Positions 21,291-31,851 of a stretch of 64,000 nucleotides of DNA are shown in pieces. This DNA is from Trichobilharzia regenti (Eukaryota > Platyhelminthes > Trematoda > Strigeidida > Schistosomatidae): positions 138,089,632-138,153,631 of the forward strand of contig OX235270.1 in the NCBI GenBank assembly GCA_944472135.2, written 5' to 3'. Position 1 is the stretch's first letter, and the number at the start of each line of letters is the position of its first letter. The notes under the pieces are model-generated. The model did not search any database. It had not been told where the DNA came from and saw only the letters and a program-made list of their open reading frames with translations. The position numbers were made by a program, and so were the translations under genes.

Positions 21291-21579
21291 TGTCAGCTCA
21301 TAACGAAATGTTCCAACCAAGCAAGCAAATATCCCTACAAAACCAATACTTGAAAATTAATCTGATGCTCACTAGCGACCGGCCCTATTCAGGCAGTGAC
21401 CTGGGGTTCTAGCGGGAAGCCGTGGCCAGTAGGGTACGGCAGGTTGAAGATGAGGCAGTAACTCATCGAAGAAGACGTTGAGAAACGGTTGCGCTATTCC
21501 GTGAATTGGCAGAAGTTAGAATTCAAGAACCACTGGATCGGATCCCAGTGGCTCAACGGTCTACGAGCTCGCTAGCCTT

Positions 21580-21770
21580 GCGTGCCGGTGGCACATTGGT
21601 TAGGACTCTAGCCGACCATGCACATGGTCCAGGGTTCGATCACCTGCCGACGCACACCCGATATCTATGGTCGGCCTGCGCAATTTGGGCTACGGATATC
21701 ACATGCTGAAAATCCATATTCGTACCGAAAAATACGGTGTGGAATCAAGCTGTGATAAAAAAACCCAGCA
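21580..21770 (+). repeat. tRNA-headed SINE, type 1, nested in M5
   Basis: A box TGGCACATTGG, B box GGTTCGATCACC, and tail 'ggaatcaagctgtgat' plus A-run. It splits the M5 repeat between 'gctagcctt' and 'cccagcaggtcctgg'. Confidence 0.88.
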
Positions 21771-21808
21771 GGTCCTGGTTTGGAACCCCTGTGAAGGGTG
21801 GGTGCGTA

Positions 21809-21839
21809 CTGATGAAGAGTCCCAAACCTAGGACGAAAC
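21809..21839 (+). ncRNA. Hammerhead-like core in Sm-alpha-like repeat M5
   Basis: CTGATGA, then AGA, GTCC, a loop, GGAC, GAAAC. Schistosome Sm-alpha repeats are known to encode a hammerhead with CUGAUGA, a GUCC/GGAC stem II and GAAAC; the copies here have three extra bases between core and stem II. Immediately upstream GGGTGCGTA could pair in part with downstream sequence. Likely a degenerate or modified ribozyme. Confidence 0.55.
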
Positions 21840-22211
21840 AGCTGTCCAACAATCCCAGGTTTTCCTGTGGTTCTCTAACTGATGTCACCTCATGATGGAA
21901 TCCTCCATCCAATCAATATGAATTCCTACAAAATCAATACTTGAAAATTCTGATGTATTTAAAATCCATTAACAGTTGATTTGTTCTGTTTCAGTTTTTC
22001 TGTAATGATTTAAACACTTCATTTCTTGATTGGATACTAGTTCGTAACTAGTATTATGTGTCTAGTCCTTTGTTTAGTGAAGGTCAAATTCTGTCAGTCA
22101 TGGTGACCACACTGAAAAATTGACCGATTTAACATAGTCTGTCCCAACACCAGTGACTAGTTATATAATATTAGTTACCGACTAGTATCCGATCAAAGTA
22201 TCTAATACAGT

Positions 22212-22398
22212 TCTACAACAGGCCAACTGCGAGCCCGAATAGCCTGGTGGTAATGTCTCTGATTGCAGGACTAGATGATACGGGTTCAAATCTCACAGGG
22301 TAAATGAATTCCTTCAAGGTTACAGACATGCCTTGCTGCATGGTGTGCGCCAATAACAATGAAACCTGGGTCTAAGGCTTCCTGTTGATTGTATCTTA
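22212..22398 (+). repeat. SINE type 3
   Basis: tRNA-like head TAGCCTGGTGGTAATG with GGGTTCAAATCTC, then 'tgaattccttcaaggtt' and 'ggcttcctgttgattgta'. Parallel to 14425-14612. Both copies are preceded by similar 'actagtatccgatcaaag'-type sequence, so the full repeat may be longer. Confidence 0.68.
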
Positions 22399-22594
22399 AA
22401 GTTTAATATCAAATACTTGATTCGAATACCATATGTCACAAAAGAACTAGACAAATGTGCTAATAAGTGATAACTTGAAAGGTGAATAATACTCATAAAA
22501 TATACAGGTGTTTTGAAACCCTGCATTTCAAATTAACTTGACCCCTTATTAACATGTATATTGACACCAGAAATTTGTGATCACCTCTAGCTGA

Positions 22595-22800
22595 AGTTAT
22601 TTTTTTTATTCTTTTGAGTCCCAAGTAGGCTTCAAGCTTCAACTTTGGAGTTTCAGTAGCAGTGTTGTTATTACATTTTAGGTGGTGGGATTGTTAGCCC
22701 TGCACCGAGCCTTTACTTAGGGTTGAATCAGTCGGGGATCGAGCCTCGGATAACAGATGTGGTTGGCGATCATTCTACCTCTGACCCACCGCTGTACTCT
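22595..22800 (-). repeat. tRNA-headed SINE, type 2, diverged
   Basis: Minus strand: RTE-like tail (ttgagtcccaagtaggcttc) at the left and head (cgatcattctacctctgacc) at the right, with 'ggatcgagcctcgga' as the B-box region. Confidence 0.75.
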
Positions 22801-23399
22801 GTACTTCACGGACAGCTTCGGTATTTTCTCAATATCAAGACCGTGAAGCAGAATGTATTGTCACTTAGCTTAGGAAGCATTACAAGGGATATATATTCCG
22901 TCTATAAGGGATAGCAGCAAGTCAAAAACCTCAGGAACCAGTGAAGTATCCGTTTCATTGTATCACGAGTTTTTATACGTTATATATTTTTTGAATCTTG
23001 TAATAAAACTGAACTGCGTTTAAAAAAATTAGTTCGCTTCATGAATTTAGACAAAGCAATAAGAAGACGTAATCTGGCTGAATCGTGTGATGTATTTGCA
23101 CAAAACTTTTCAGACAATCTGGTCGCACACGGTCTAGTGGCAGGGATATATATTATATAATTAAAGGTTGAAAGGCGAGAAAATAAACTTAGGTCAAGTT
23201 GAAAGGACATATTCAAGGTCAAAATAACATCTGGAAATCACTAAACCAAAGAAGGGAGATAATAGTGCATTCACCCTGGTATCAAAACAAAGTTTACCAA
23301 GGAAGGTTTAGTCTGATAGTAAACTGTTTTTGAACGCATAGCGATTTAAGCTTCCTCAAACTTTTGGATACGTCCCCAAGCACGTTATATACATAGGTT
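22801..23399. other. Unannotated stretch
   Basis: No feature recognised. 23221-23345 (tgataccgagacag-type sequence on the minus strand) may be 3' UTR of the neighbouring PLE B1, since similar sequence follows B2 at about 60080-60180. Confidence 0.45.
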
Positions 23400-25020
23400 T
23401 AAAAGACGTGTAAACATCAATTGTGTGTCTTATCTTTATAATATGTTTCGCAATAGAGTAGCTAGGTGGTATCGTCTCATCAATAATGGGTTCCAGAGAT
23501 TCTGTTTGCTTCTTGAAGCAATTTAGGAATATGCTGTGAAGCCTTTATTTGCAGAGATCGATGAGTCTTCCAAATGTATGTGTGTCCATGCGTACATTCG
23601 AACTGGTAAATACGGTGGTATGCGACATCATTTTTTGCATGCTCTAAGTGCGTAGATGGATATATTGGTTTTTCATTCTCAATTATTATGAACTTACCTG
23701 CGTAAAAAGTATTTTTATCAGCAGCGTTCAATGATTGTCAAGTTACTAAGCTGCTATGATTATACCACATAGGGTAGTGGCGAGTTGAAGAGTAGGCATT
23801 GGTGTCCTGACTGCTTCCTATCTCCTGATGAACTTGTCTGGATAATTGTTATCACCCAGAGTTTGCGTCAGCTTCCTTTCTTCCTCATCAAGTGGGTCTT
23901 CAGTGCATATTCTTTTTGGATTCTGCTGAAGAGATACCTCACTCACTAGGGTTCGTTTCTGCCGAATAGGGCAGAAACTGTGATAATGAAGATACTGTCC
24001 TGTTCAGGTAGGTTTTCTACAAATATATCGTTTATTTGATCCATCAGGCCGTCGACTAAGACATATATATATATCTTGGAAAGATAAACATCTATCTTCC
24101 TCTTCTACGGATGTAAGTGATGTGGTATTTTGAACTTCATTCATTCAATTTAAAATTGAGATTGCAGAACAAGGGCTTATCACTTATGATTACAATGTCG
24201 TCGGTATAAAGTGCTGCATTTTTGATTGAGTCTTCCGATAAACAACGTATAGATATTTACTAAAAGTGGCATTAACAAGCTTTCTATAGCAACCTCACCT
24301 ACCTGATGGAAACAATCACCTTCAAATGTGAATCTAACATGGCTAGTATATGGAAGTAATAAATCCCTTAAATAAGATATAGGGAACGGAATGAAAACGT
24401 TATGTGAAGAAATGTAATCGCATAAACTGTCAACTGTTTTAAGTAAAGGCACAATAGTGAATTGAGAGTTTCCATCAAAAGAAAACATTTTTTTGTCTGC
24501 ATAATATTAACATCATCAAGATAATTGGTCAGTTGAAACGTAATTTTTGATAAATACTTACAGAATTGTGTTTTGACTGGGTGTAATAATTTTACTAGCC
24601 ATTTAACAAGTTTATGTGTAGAAGATCCGCACATCGACAGTATAGACCGTGGAGGGTTACTGGGTTTATGTGTTTTGCTAAACCACATTTATGTGGGAAT
24701 TTACATTCCGATGGTTTTGAAGGATCAAATTTATCTTTAATTATAGCCTTTAGGCCAAGAAGCTTTACTAGATTAGCTGTCGATTCGCCCTGCAACAACT
24801 GAGTATCTTTCAAAGAAAAATCATGGCAGAATTTACTTTTAATCGTCAAGACTAAATAATATTTTGGATTTGAACTAACTTTTGTTCATGACGACGACTC
24901 CACAACCTTTATGTAGTTTAGTAATTGTTATGTTAGGATTTTTCCGTAGCTCTTTCAAGGCTTTGAAATGCTGGGAAGTTAAAATGCTTTTCTCTTTTGG
25001 ATGTTTGTTTGAAAATTGAT
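23400..25020 (-). pseudogene. Penelope-like element, family B: RT and endonuclease remnant (B1)
   Basis: On the minus strand from 25010: a segment reading HFKALKELRKNPNITITKLHKGCGVVV (in two short in-frame pieces), the PLE N-terminal RT block; then CGLAKHINPVTL (PKIHK region); TVDSLCDYISSHNVFIPFP and SYLRDLLL; FHQVGEVAIESLL (GVAMGSPL decayed); YTDD in a shifted frame near 24200. The endonuclease remnant at 23480-23731 encodes IYQFECTHGHTYIWKTHR. Frames are broken in several places. Longest N-terminal PLE coverage in the window. Confidence 0.87.
24061..24075. repeat. Short (AT)n tract inside PLE B1
   Basis: Next to 'gtcgactaagac'; the same position in copy B2 holds a longer (AT)n tract at 59304-59330. 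Confidence 0.8.
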
Positions 25021-25379
25021 GATGTTCATTACATGTATATTTTTATGATTTTGAACTAACACTTATAGCGCCCTAATTAACTAACAGTTACGTGGTAATA
25101 CAGAAAATAATTTTACAACATTCTGTGCTGACGGAAGGAAGAGAGAATTTTCTGTGTTAAGGTGCAACACGATGTAACTAACAACAGTTATCATAATGTA
25201 ATCAATCAGCTGGCATTAAATTTCAAGACAGATGAAGTCTGAATTTTGACTAATTTCCATGTTGATTCGATTTCATGCAGCTAAAATGTTAGGAGACACA
25301 TTTTCTCATAAAAGCACATTAAGAAGATAATCAGTTGAAATCAGCATACAATGGAAATCTACTGCTACATACTTCAGGA
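25021..25379. other. Unannotated stretch
   Basis: AT-rich. Could include 5' sequence of PLE copies B1 or D2 but nothing decodable was seen. Confidence 0.45.
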
Positions 25380-26405
25380 ATCAGTCAGTTGTCGTTGAGT
25401 AAATTGGTATAAAGCTCATGAACTGCGCATCCAAACTGCTGATATTTTCATGCAAAGTTTGGAAAGTTGTCCATTGGCAGCTTTTTTCTGTACAACAGGT
25501 ACGCTGATGATACTTTTATTATTTTTGATAACAAATATCCTTCAAGCTCTTAATTGCTGCCACCCAGTCATCAAATTTGCAGTTGAAATAGGAACCTGGC
25601 TGACAGTCTCCTTTCTGGATGTTCGATTAAAAAAGAAGATTAGTGGGACTTTGAACTGATCAGTATATAGAAAGCCTACTTTGAACCAGCTGTTGACAAA
25701 CGTTTACGGCGGGGTACCAGTCAAATGCAAGCGGAACCTGATTATATCTCTTAAGACTTGGATCATGGGAATCTGAGGACCTGGTTCAGCAGATGAAGAG
25801 ACCACTGTTTTGAGTAAGACACTACTTAAAAATAGATACCCTCGATGCTTTATAGATGAGAACATGAAGACCGAACTCAGCAAAGAACACCTCATCTCTG
25901 ATCTGGACATGATGCTACACATGAATGTGGGGTTCAAGGACAACCTTCTAGCCGACACTCTGGAGAAAAGAATATCTAACACCCTGAAAAGAACACTCTT
26001 TTTTGCTACATTACGGCTGACATTCTCCTCCCACCCAATGTTCTTCAATAATTCTAAATACACTCATCACCTGTTATCACTTCTTTGGGTATTCGCCGAC
26101 TCACTTGCTCCTGTGTATCGAGATGTATATATCCTTCAATGCAATTTTTGTCTAAATGAATCAAAGAACATTATCTCTCCTGGATACAGAAAGTAATGCT
26201 ACGACTGAACATATATTTAAAAGTGGTCACTCAATATCTACGAAGAATTCATCCTTAGTTACTTAAAAAGTCAAAAGAAGCCTTCCACAAAACGTTATGC
26301 TTCAATATACTTTGTGTTGATGAGGCCTTGGTGATTCAAATTGAATGCCCTGAATTTTTCACACAGAATAAACTTCTGCATCCATTCCCTCTACCTTGAG
26401 TACAG
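25380..26405 (+). pseudogene. Penelope-like element, family D: RT end, linker, endonuclease remnant (D2)
   Basis: The RT catalytic box RYADDTFIIFDN is encoded at 25497-25532 (YADD at 25500-25511), followed by SFLDVRLK (25600 region), YRKPT-like sequence, and an open linker at 25810-26196 (LKNRYPRCFIDENMK, LEKRISNTLKRTLFFATLRLTF). The endonuclease is only a trace (tcacttgctcctgtgtatcg). The C-terminus 'cattccctctaccttgag' ends near 26400. Several frameshifts. Sm-alpha-like repeats follow immediately. Confidence 0.85.
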
Positions 26406-26429
26406 GTGCAAGTGAAACTGTTTTCATTT

Positions 26430-26835
26430 TAGGACTTCATCATAAGCTGACATCGGTTAGAAAACCATTGGAAAACCTGGGAGTACTGGACAGCTGTTTC
26501 GTCCATCCTAGTTTGGGACTCTTCAGCAGTACGCACCCACCGGGATTCGAACCCATGACCTTCCGGTTACAAGGCAAGCTCGTATACCATTAAGCCACTA
26601 GGACCCGATCCAATGGTCCTTGAATTCTAACTTCTGCCAATTCACGATATAGCGCGACCGCTAGCCAATATCTTCGGCGAGTATTTGTCCTCACACCCGA
26701 CCCGCTGCACCCTACTGGTCACGACTTCCCACTGGAACCCAGGTAACTACCTACCTGAATAGGGCCAGTCGCCAGTGAGCATCTTATTGGTATTCAAGTG
26801 TTGGTTTGTAGGGATTTGATTCGTGAAAAGATATC
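26430..26835 (-). repeat. Sm-alpha-like SINE, nearly full unit (M6)
   Basis: Minus strand: tail, hammerhead-like block with a 4-base insertion (gtttcgtccatcctagtttg), B box GGGTTCGAATCCC, A-box region (gccactaggac), leader, and at the right edge the start of another tail (tcaagtgttggtttgtaggg), so slightly more than one unit. Confidence 0.87.
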
Positions 26836-27064
26836 TCTTGTTTTTAAAAACCTTGTCCGATCATATGAGTCATGAAACAGAAATCAAAATATAATATACA
26901 AAATTGCATAAACTGTAATTAAAATTTCACCTCACACTTCCAAACACTAGTTTACTTTTGTTGAAACTGTAAACAGCGTGTGCTTTTTCACCAGATTTTT
27001 AGTGATTACGCATGACTGAACTTCATAGTCGCAGATAACTGAATATGAAATACGTATATTCAGG

Positions 27065-27230
27065 TTGCATGGAGGTGGGTGCGTACTGCTGAGGAGTCCC
27101 AAACTAGGACGAAACAGCTGTCCAGTACTCCCAGGTTTTCCAGTGGTTCTCTAACTGATGTCAGCTCATGATTAAATCCTCCATGCAATCAAACAAAATC
27201 CCTACAAAAAAAAACCAATACTTGAAAAAA
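27065..27230 (+). repeat. Sm-alpha-like SINE, 5'-truncated (M7)
   Basis: Begins just before the hammerhead-like block and ends with 'aaaccaatacttgaaaaaa'. The clean start at 'ggtgggtgcgtac' is close to where the putative ribozyme begins. Confidence 0.85.
27086..27115 (+). ncRNA. Hammerhead-like core in M7
   Basis: CTGCTGA, GGA, GTCC, loop, GGAC, GAAAC. The core A has changed to C compared with CTGATGA in M5. Confidence 0.45.
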
Positions 27231-27239
27231 ACCAGTATA

Positions 27240-27590
27240 TTCAGGTGTTGATTTGCAGGAATTTGATTAGTTACAGGATTTCATCATGAGCTGACATCGG
27301 TTAGAGAACCATTGGAAAACCACCGTAGAGTACTGGATAGCTGTCTTGACCTAGTTTGGTACCCCTCAGTGGTATGCATACACCACATGGGTTCGAACCT
27401 AAAGTCTTCCAGTTACAAGGCGAGCACGTAGACCAGTCAGCTACTGGGACTTGATCCCATGAATTACAACTTCTGCCGATTCACGTTATGACGCGACCAT
27501 TAGCCCTTGTCATCCATGGCGAGTATTTTTCCTCATACCTTTCTTGCTGTACCCCAGTGGTCACGTCTTCTCATTAGAACCTACGGTATA
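27240..27590 (-). repeat. Sm-alpha-like SINE (M8)
   Basis: Minus strand. The tail 'tcaggtgttgatttgcagg' abuts M7's tail, so M7 and M8 are arranged tail to tail. The hammerhead-like block is decayed. B box GGGTTCGAACC-type is present at about 27390. Confidence 0.8.
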
Positions 27591-27689
27591 CAAATGTGTG
27601 AATATGTGTGTATGGGAAAACAAATGTAAATCGGGAATTTAGGTTAAGCATGTTAGATTAGTGGCATGTATGCATTTTTATTAATTAAT

Positions 27690-28140
27690 CAGCACTTATG
27701 ATGCACCAGCTAACATCACACCTTCACGTCTTTTCAAACATTTAAGATTCAGTCATGTATTCAGTATTTTATGCAATTTTCGCATGACATTTAGTATTAA
27801 CATTTCCTTAACAAACTCACTTACTTTTTTTTACTCACTACATAATTAATTTTGATATTTGACTCCATGCTCTTTTACTAACATCCAGTTTTTCCTGAAA
27901 GTTTTTATACTATATAACCCTAATCAAAATTACTGGTCTCCACCCCCTAGCTGCACCTTTGATTATTTGTCACTTTTTTGGAAATATTTTGATGACGTGA
28001 ACAACAAACAAAACTAGTTTTCATTTTTGTTTGACAAACTTAATGTACACACAAATACAAATACTTGCGACTGTACAGCTAAGTGAATGAATTCTCCGAA
28101 AAAAAGACTCTTCACTGAACTGTCGATTCTCATATCCGAA
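27690..28140 (+). mobile_element. Penelope-like element 3' UTR, family D (possibly the end of D2)
   Basis: Aligns with the D1 3' UTR at 20780-21120 ('ccatgctctttta', 'gatttgtcac', 'taatgtacacacaaa', then the hairpin terminus). It may be the 3' part of D2, separated from it by nested Sm-alpha-like repeats M6-M8. Confidence 0.72.
28072..28121 (+). ncRNA. Hammerhead-like terminus of PLE family D
   Basis: CTGTACAGC ... GTGAATGAATTCTC, CGAAA, AAAGACTCTT, CACTGAAC. Same layout as 21061-21106; outer stem GTACAG/CTGAAC with one mismatch. Confidence 0.4.
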
Positions 28141-28299
28141 TTCCGACAACATGAAATTTATCATGCCTTCGGTGTATATTGGTTCTAGTTCATTTTTAAA
28201 ACGATGCAGGGGAGGTTTGTGCCTCTAGATAAGATTGGAATTTGTTTGTTGTCCAAACTTTGGTGTTAGATCATAGATGTGTCATCAACAGGCTCGGTG

Positions 28300-28440
28300 G
28301 ACACCAAACAACTCCTAGCTCTATTCCCAACCTTCCCACTTTACCGAGCTTACTGCTGGCTAAGAGAGTCTAAAGAGTGCGTCAGCTGAAGATCGAAAGC
28401 AGGACCATGTGCGTGGTTGATGAGTATTCTACCACCAACT
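28300..28440 (-). repeat. tRNA-headed SINE, type 2, decayed
   Basis: Minus strand: 'ctattcccaaccttcccact', 'gctggctaagagagtctaaa' and 'gatcgaaagcaggaccatgt' match the middle and head of the copy at 6413. The tail is lost. Confidence 0.7.
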
Positions 28441-30264
28441 ATTTGAATTTATTTGTATGTATATATGTATGAATATCTTTCCAAATGTTAGGTTGTTAAC
28501 TTCACTTTTATACGCAAGCGCGAATTACGTGTTAGTTCATCCACACGATTCTACCAACATAGATACCATTGAAGCTGAAACGAACTCGAATGCTAAGTAC
28601 CTTGTATTGTGTATCTCCTCTGATGTCTCCTGCTCTTAGCACATCATACTAGTTTTTAGTAAGATGTCTGGTCTAGTGTTTTACATAAGGAAGTTAAAAC
28701 AATCTCCTATCACTCAGTCACTGTCTACTTTTACACTTTGTTATTTCATGTATTCTACTTATTCTTCTCTATCGCTCTCCACACCTTAATCTTTTCTTAG
28801 CTACACCACGTAGGGCACTAAAAGCTATCTGTAAGGCGAGTGGCATGTTGACAAAGCAACTCGTTAATACTCCTACAGACAGTGGACACATTAACTCATG
28901 CAAGAAACTAGTGAATATTATCTTGTTATACTCCAAGCATACACTCTTTAAAAAACCACCTCCTTGCATTTCATCAGGTGGAACTAGAAGCAACTGTAGA
29001 AAGCTATATGCTTGGACGCGTTAGCATAAAACTTCAACAATAACTTATTCGACAGGCATACATTTTATGAGATGGGAAAAGTGTACGGTGGAACAATACC
29101 AACTCACTTGGAAACACTAAATAAACACCCTACTTTATTCTTTCTTTCATAATTATATTGTCCCTAATATTTCCACTCAAATTTTAATTTTATATTCATA
29201 TTCTCATTGAATAACATTACCAAAGTGAATGTCTTGTTTTAGTCATTACCCCTGTGTTATGTAATGGAAAAATTGGATTCAGTGTCGTATTACACGCTGC
29301 AAAATCCATATTTGTATCAAAAGTACTATATATGGAAAGAAGCTATTTTCACCATCAAAGATTTATGTTCTTCTATGCTCTTGAGTAAAAGTAACCGAAT
29401 GGTGAATGAGCACGGCTGTCAAATGACATAACTCACGCAACTGATAACAATAAATTATTGATAAAATAAGTTAATCATTGACAACCTGCTCATGGTAGTG
29501 TGCATGTGTATTTAGATTGACACTATCATTGAACAGAGCCAGTGAAATAAATCCACTAATTCATAATATAATGAAGCGAAATAACTTTTTAGTTTACTCT
29601 TTCAAACAATAAATCAACACAGGAAATAATAATGTCATTATGAGACAAATTGTTTTTAAAAAAAAAAACAAATGAATAAAAATAAGAAATTTTGAATTTT
29701 AAATACAGTTCACTGTTACCACTATTGAAAGTTTTCTATGCAGTAAAACAGAAATGACTTATTGTATAGTTAGACAGTTAGTCAGTTAGTTAGTCTGTTA
29801 TTTAGTTATTTGAAAGTGGATAAAGTAGTTAGCAAACTGAAACAGAAAACAACAAAACAAAGCAGAGAAATTGGAAATTGAATTATTCACATCTGTATTT
29901 ATATAAATTCAAATCTCCCTATTAAAATAAAACAAAACTGTACAAATAATTTCAGTTTCAATTCAAGAATTTCTTGTTTCTTTCTATCGAAATGAAACGA
30001 AAGGAAACTAAATAGTTAAACAAAACAACTTTTCAATTAATTGACTGATAAATTGGATGATTAGACGTCTTCAGCAATAGGACTAAGGAGTAATAATGAT
30101 GATGGTCTCTGCTTTTGAATTGCATATTAACATATTCACGGTTGAATACTGACTGTCAGATATAGGAATTCAAATAGGCAATTCAACTCGAAAAGTGATT
30201 AAGGAAAAAGTTATGTTCACGCATGTAATGTATACAACAATAGAATTTATTATATTCTGTAAGC
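28441..30264. other. Unannotated stretch, 1.8 kb
   Basis: The longest interval in the window without a recognisable element. AT-rich, with A runs near 29660. Short ORFs only. It may be old host intergenic or intronic sequence. Confidence 0.5.
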
Positions 30265-30274
30265 ATTATTGGTG

Positions 30275-31149
30275 TTCCTACACAAAAAAAAACTTAGAGG
30301 ATGTGAACTTTGCCTGTGTTATGTGTCTGATTTCCCTTAAATTGGAAGATATGGAAGTGAAAAGCAACAAGTTGGCAGAAGAAGCATCCAGAGAAAATAG
30401 AACTTCAGGTGAACATAGAGAAAACAGAGGTGATGAAGATTCTTGGCCAACATCAACAGCAACAACAACAACAGACATTAATCAGCTGACATAAATGAGA
30501 GGAACCTGAAAGAAACAACCTCCTTTACCTACCCACCTACCTAAGAGGCATCTTTTCAACTACAGGTGGGCGGAACTGACGAGGATATCAAAGCCAGAAT
30601 CGGAAAGGCAAGACAAGCTTTCATTATTCTTAAGTCTATGTGGAGGTCAACAGCCCTACTCACTATCAAAAATAAGATCCAAATTTTCAACTCCAATGTG
30701 AAGTCAGTGCTACTATACGGATCAGAGACTTGGCGCGTCATTAAAAGCATCTCAAAAAAATACAGACCTTCATTAACAGTTGTCTTCGCTCAATACTCAA
30801 GATCAAATCGCCAGGCAGAAAGGATCAGCAACAGGGATCTCTGGGAGCGAACCAATCAGGAACCGATTGTGAAACAAATAGGCAGGAAGAAATGGAGATG
30901 GATTGGCTGGTCATACTCTGAGGAAACCATCAAGTGACATCACTAGACAAGCCATCGCTCGAGTGGAACCCGAAAGGGAGGCGGCGAGTTGGTCGTCAGT
31001 GGAAGGGTGACTTGGAGAAGGTCATGTGAAGAGGAAATGAAAGCATGTGAACAAAGTTGGATCCAGGTGAAAACGTTGGCAGAGAACCGAACGCAATGGA
31101 GATGTGTGGCTGAAGCTCTACGTTCCTCTAGGAATTAAAGGAAATAATA
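30275..31149 (+). mobile_element. RTE-clade retrotransposon, 5'-truncated copy (R8)
   Basis: Covers the FADD region (decayed: EDVNFACVMCLISLKLEDM), linker, GGTDEDIKARIGKARQAF, NVKSVLLYGSETWRVIKS, GRKKWRWIG and the 3' UTR ending in AATAATAATT. A 10-bp direct repeat ATTATTGGTG lies at 30265-30274 and 31150-31159, a likely target-site duplication, although its left end overlaps tail-like sequence. Same subfamily as R9. Confidence 0.88.
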
Positions 31150-31389
31150 ATTATTGGTGCTCATAGGGAACATCTTACTTGCGTTTGATGTAAACGAATA
31201 TCTGCCAAATGCTGTACACGATCAACAGGAATCAGTGAACTGACATTTTGTTTTGTTTATTAACACCTGCAATTAAGACATGGTTGCTAAGTTGAGGAAG
31301 CATCTCCCGGTGCTACAGTAACGGGTTTTAACACTAAACTTGTCGTGTCACGTTTCACCCAATTCAAAGATCACCACAATGAAAGGAAA

Positions 31390-31840
31390 GAATAGGCTAC
31401 CACCATTTGTCTCATAAAGTGTGTCTATCAATTCACTTGCTCGCGTGAAACAAGGTATGTCGGCCGTACTCAGAGTTGCTATCCAAATGTACCATCGAAC
31501 ACTTACCCACGTGGTTTTATGAAGGAGAAAAATGATCCCTTCACAGTAGCTGTACCCTGAAACACCTGACCGAATCTGGACACTAAGCTACGCCACGATA
31601 GAACTTCAAAATCATTCACAGAATGCGTGGAAACCTTACTAAAAGAGTAGAAACCAAATTTCTTCAGATCGGAGAAGTAATGGCAATTCAAACGTTAAAC
31701 CCTTAAGTCTGCATACAAAAGTTTATTCAGTCACTAATTCTACAATGGACCTGATCTGTGTTAACACTGAATACGTAATATTTGTTTTCTATTCTTTTCT
31801 AATTGTATTATTTTCTTCCCCTTATTAAATTTCTAACCCT
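31390..31840 (+). pseudogene. Penelope-like element endonuclease remnant (family G), split by RTE R9
   Basis: Decodes with breaks as CVYQFTCSRETRYVGRTQ..., then ...LKHLTESGH and KIIHRMRGNL, ending near 31710. An AT-rich 3' UTR follows, is interrupted at 31851 by R9, and appears to continue at 33649 to about 33745. Confidence 0.8.
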
Positions 31841-31851
31841 TATTACCACAG
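31841..31851 (+). repeat. Target-site duplication of R9, left copy
   Basis: TATTACCACAG, repeated exactly at 33638-33648 directly after the R9 ATA-repeat tail. Confidence 0.88.

Larger units (their letters stand above)
21291..21960 (+). repeat. Sm-alpha-like SINE, more than one unit, with nested SINE (M5)
   Basis: Begins with a unit tail (gtcagctcataacgaaatg ... aaccaatacttgaaaat), runs straight into a new unit head, then is interrupted by the SINE at 21580-21770, and resumes with the hammerhead-like block and a second tail ending near 21955. The spacing between the two tails minus the nested SINE is about 400 bp, matching M3. Confidence 0.85.

Noticed and set aside
28769..28993. Minus-strand 74-codon ORF
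   Set aside because: No recognisable domain and no matching element elsewhere in the window.
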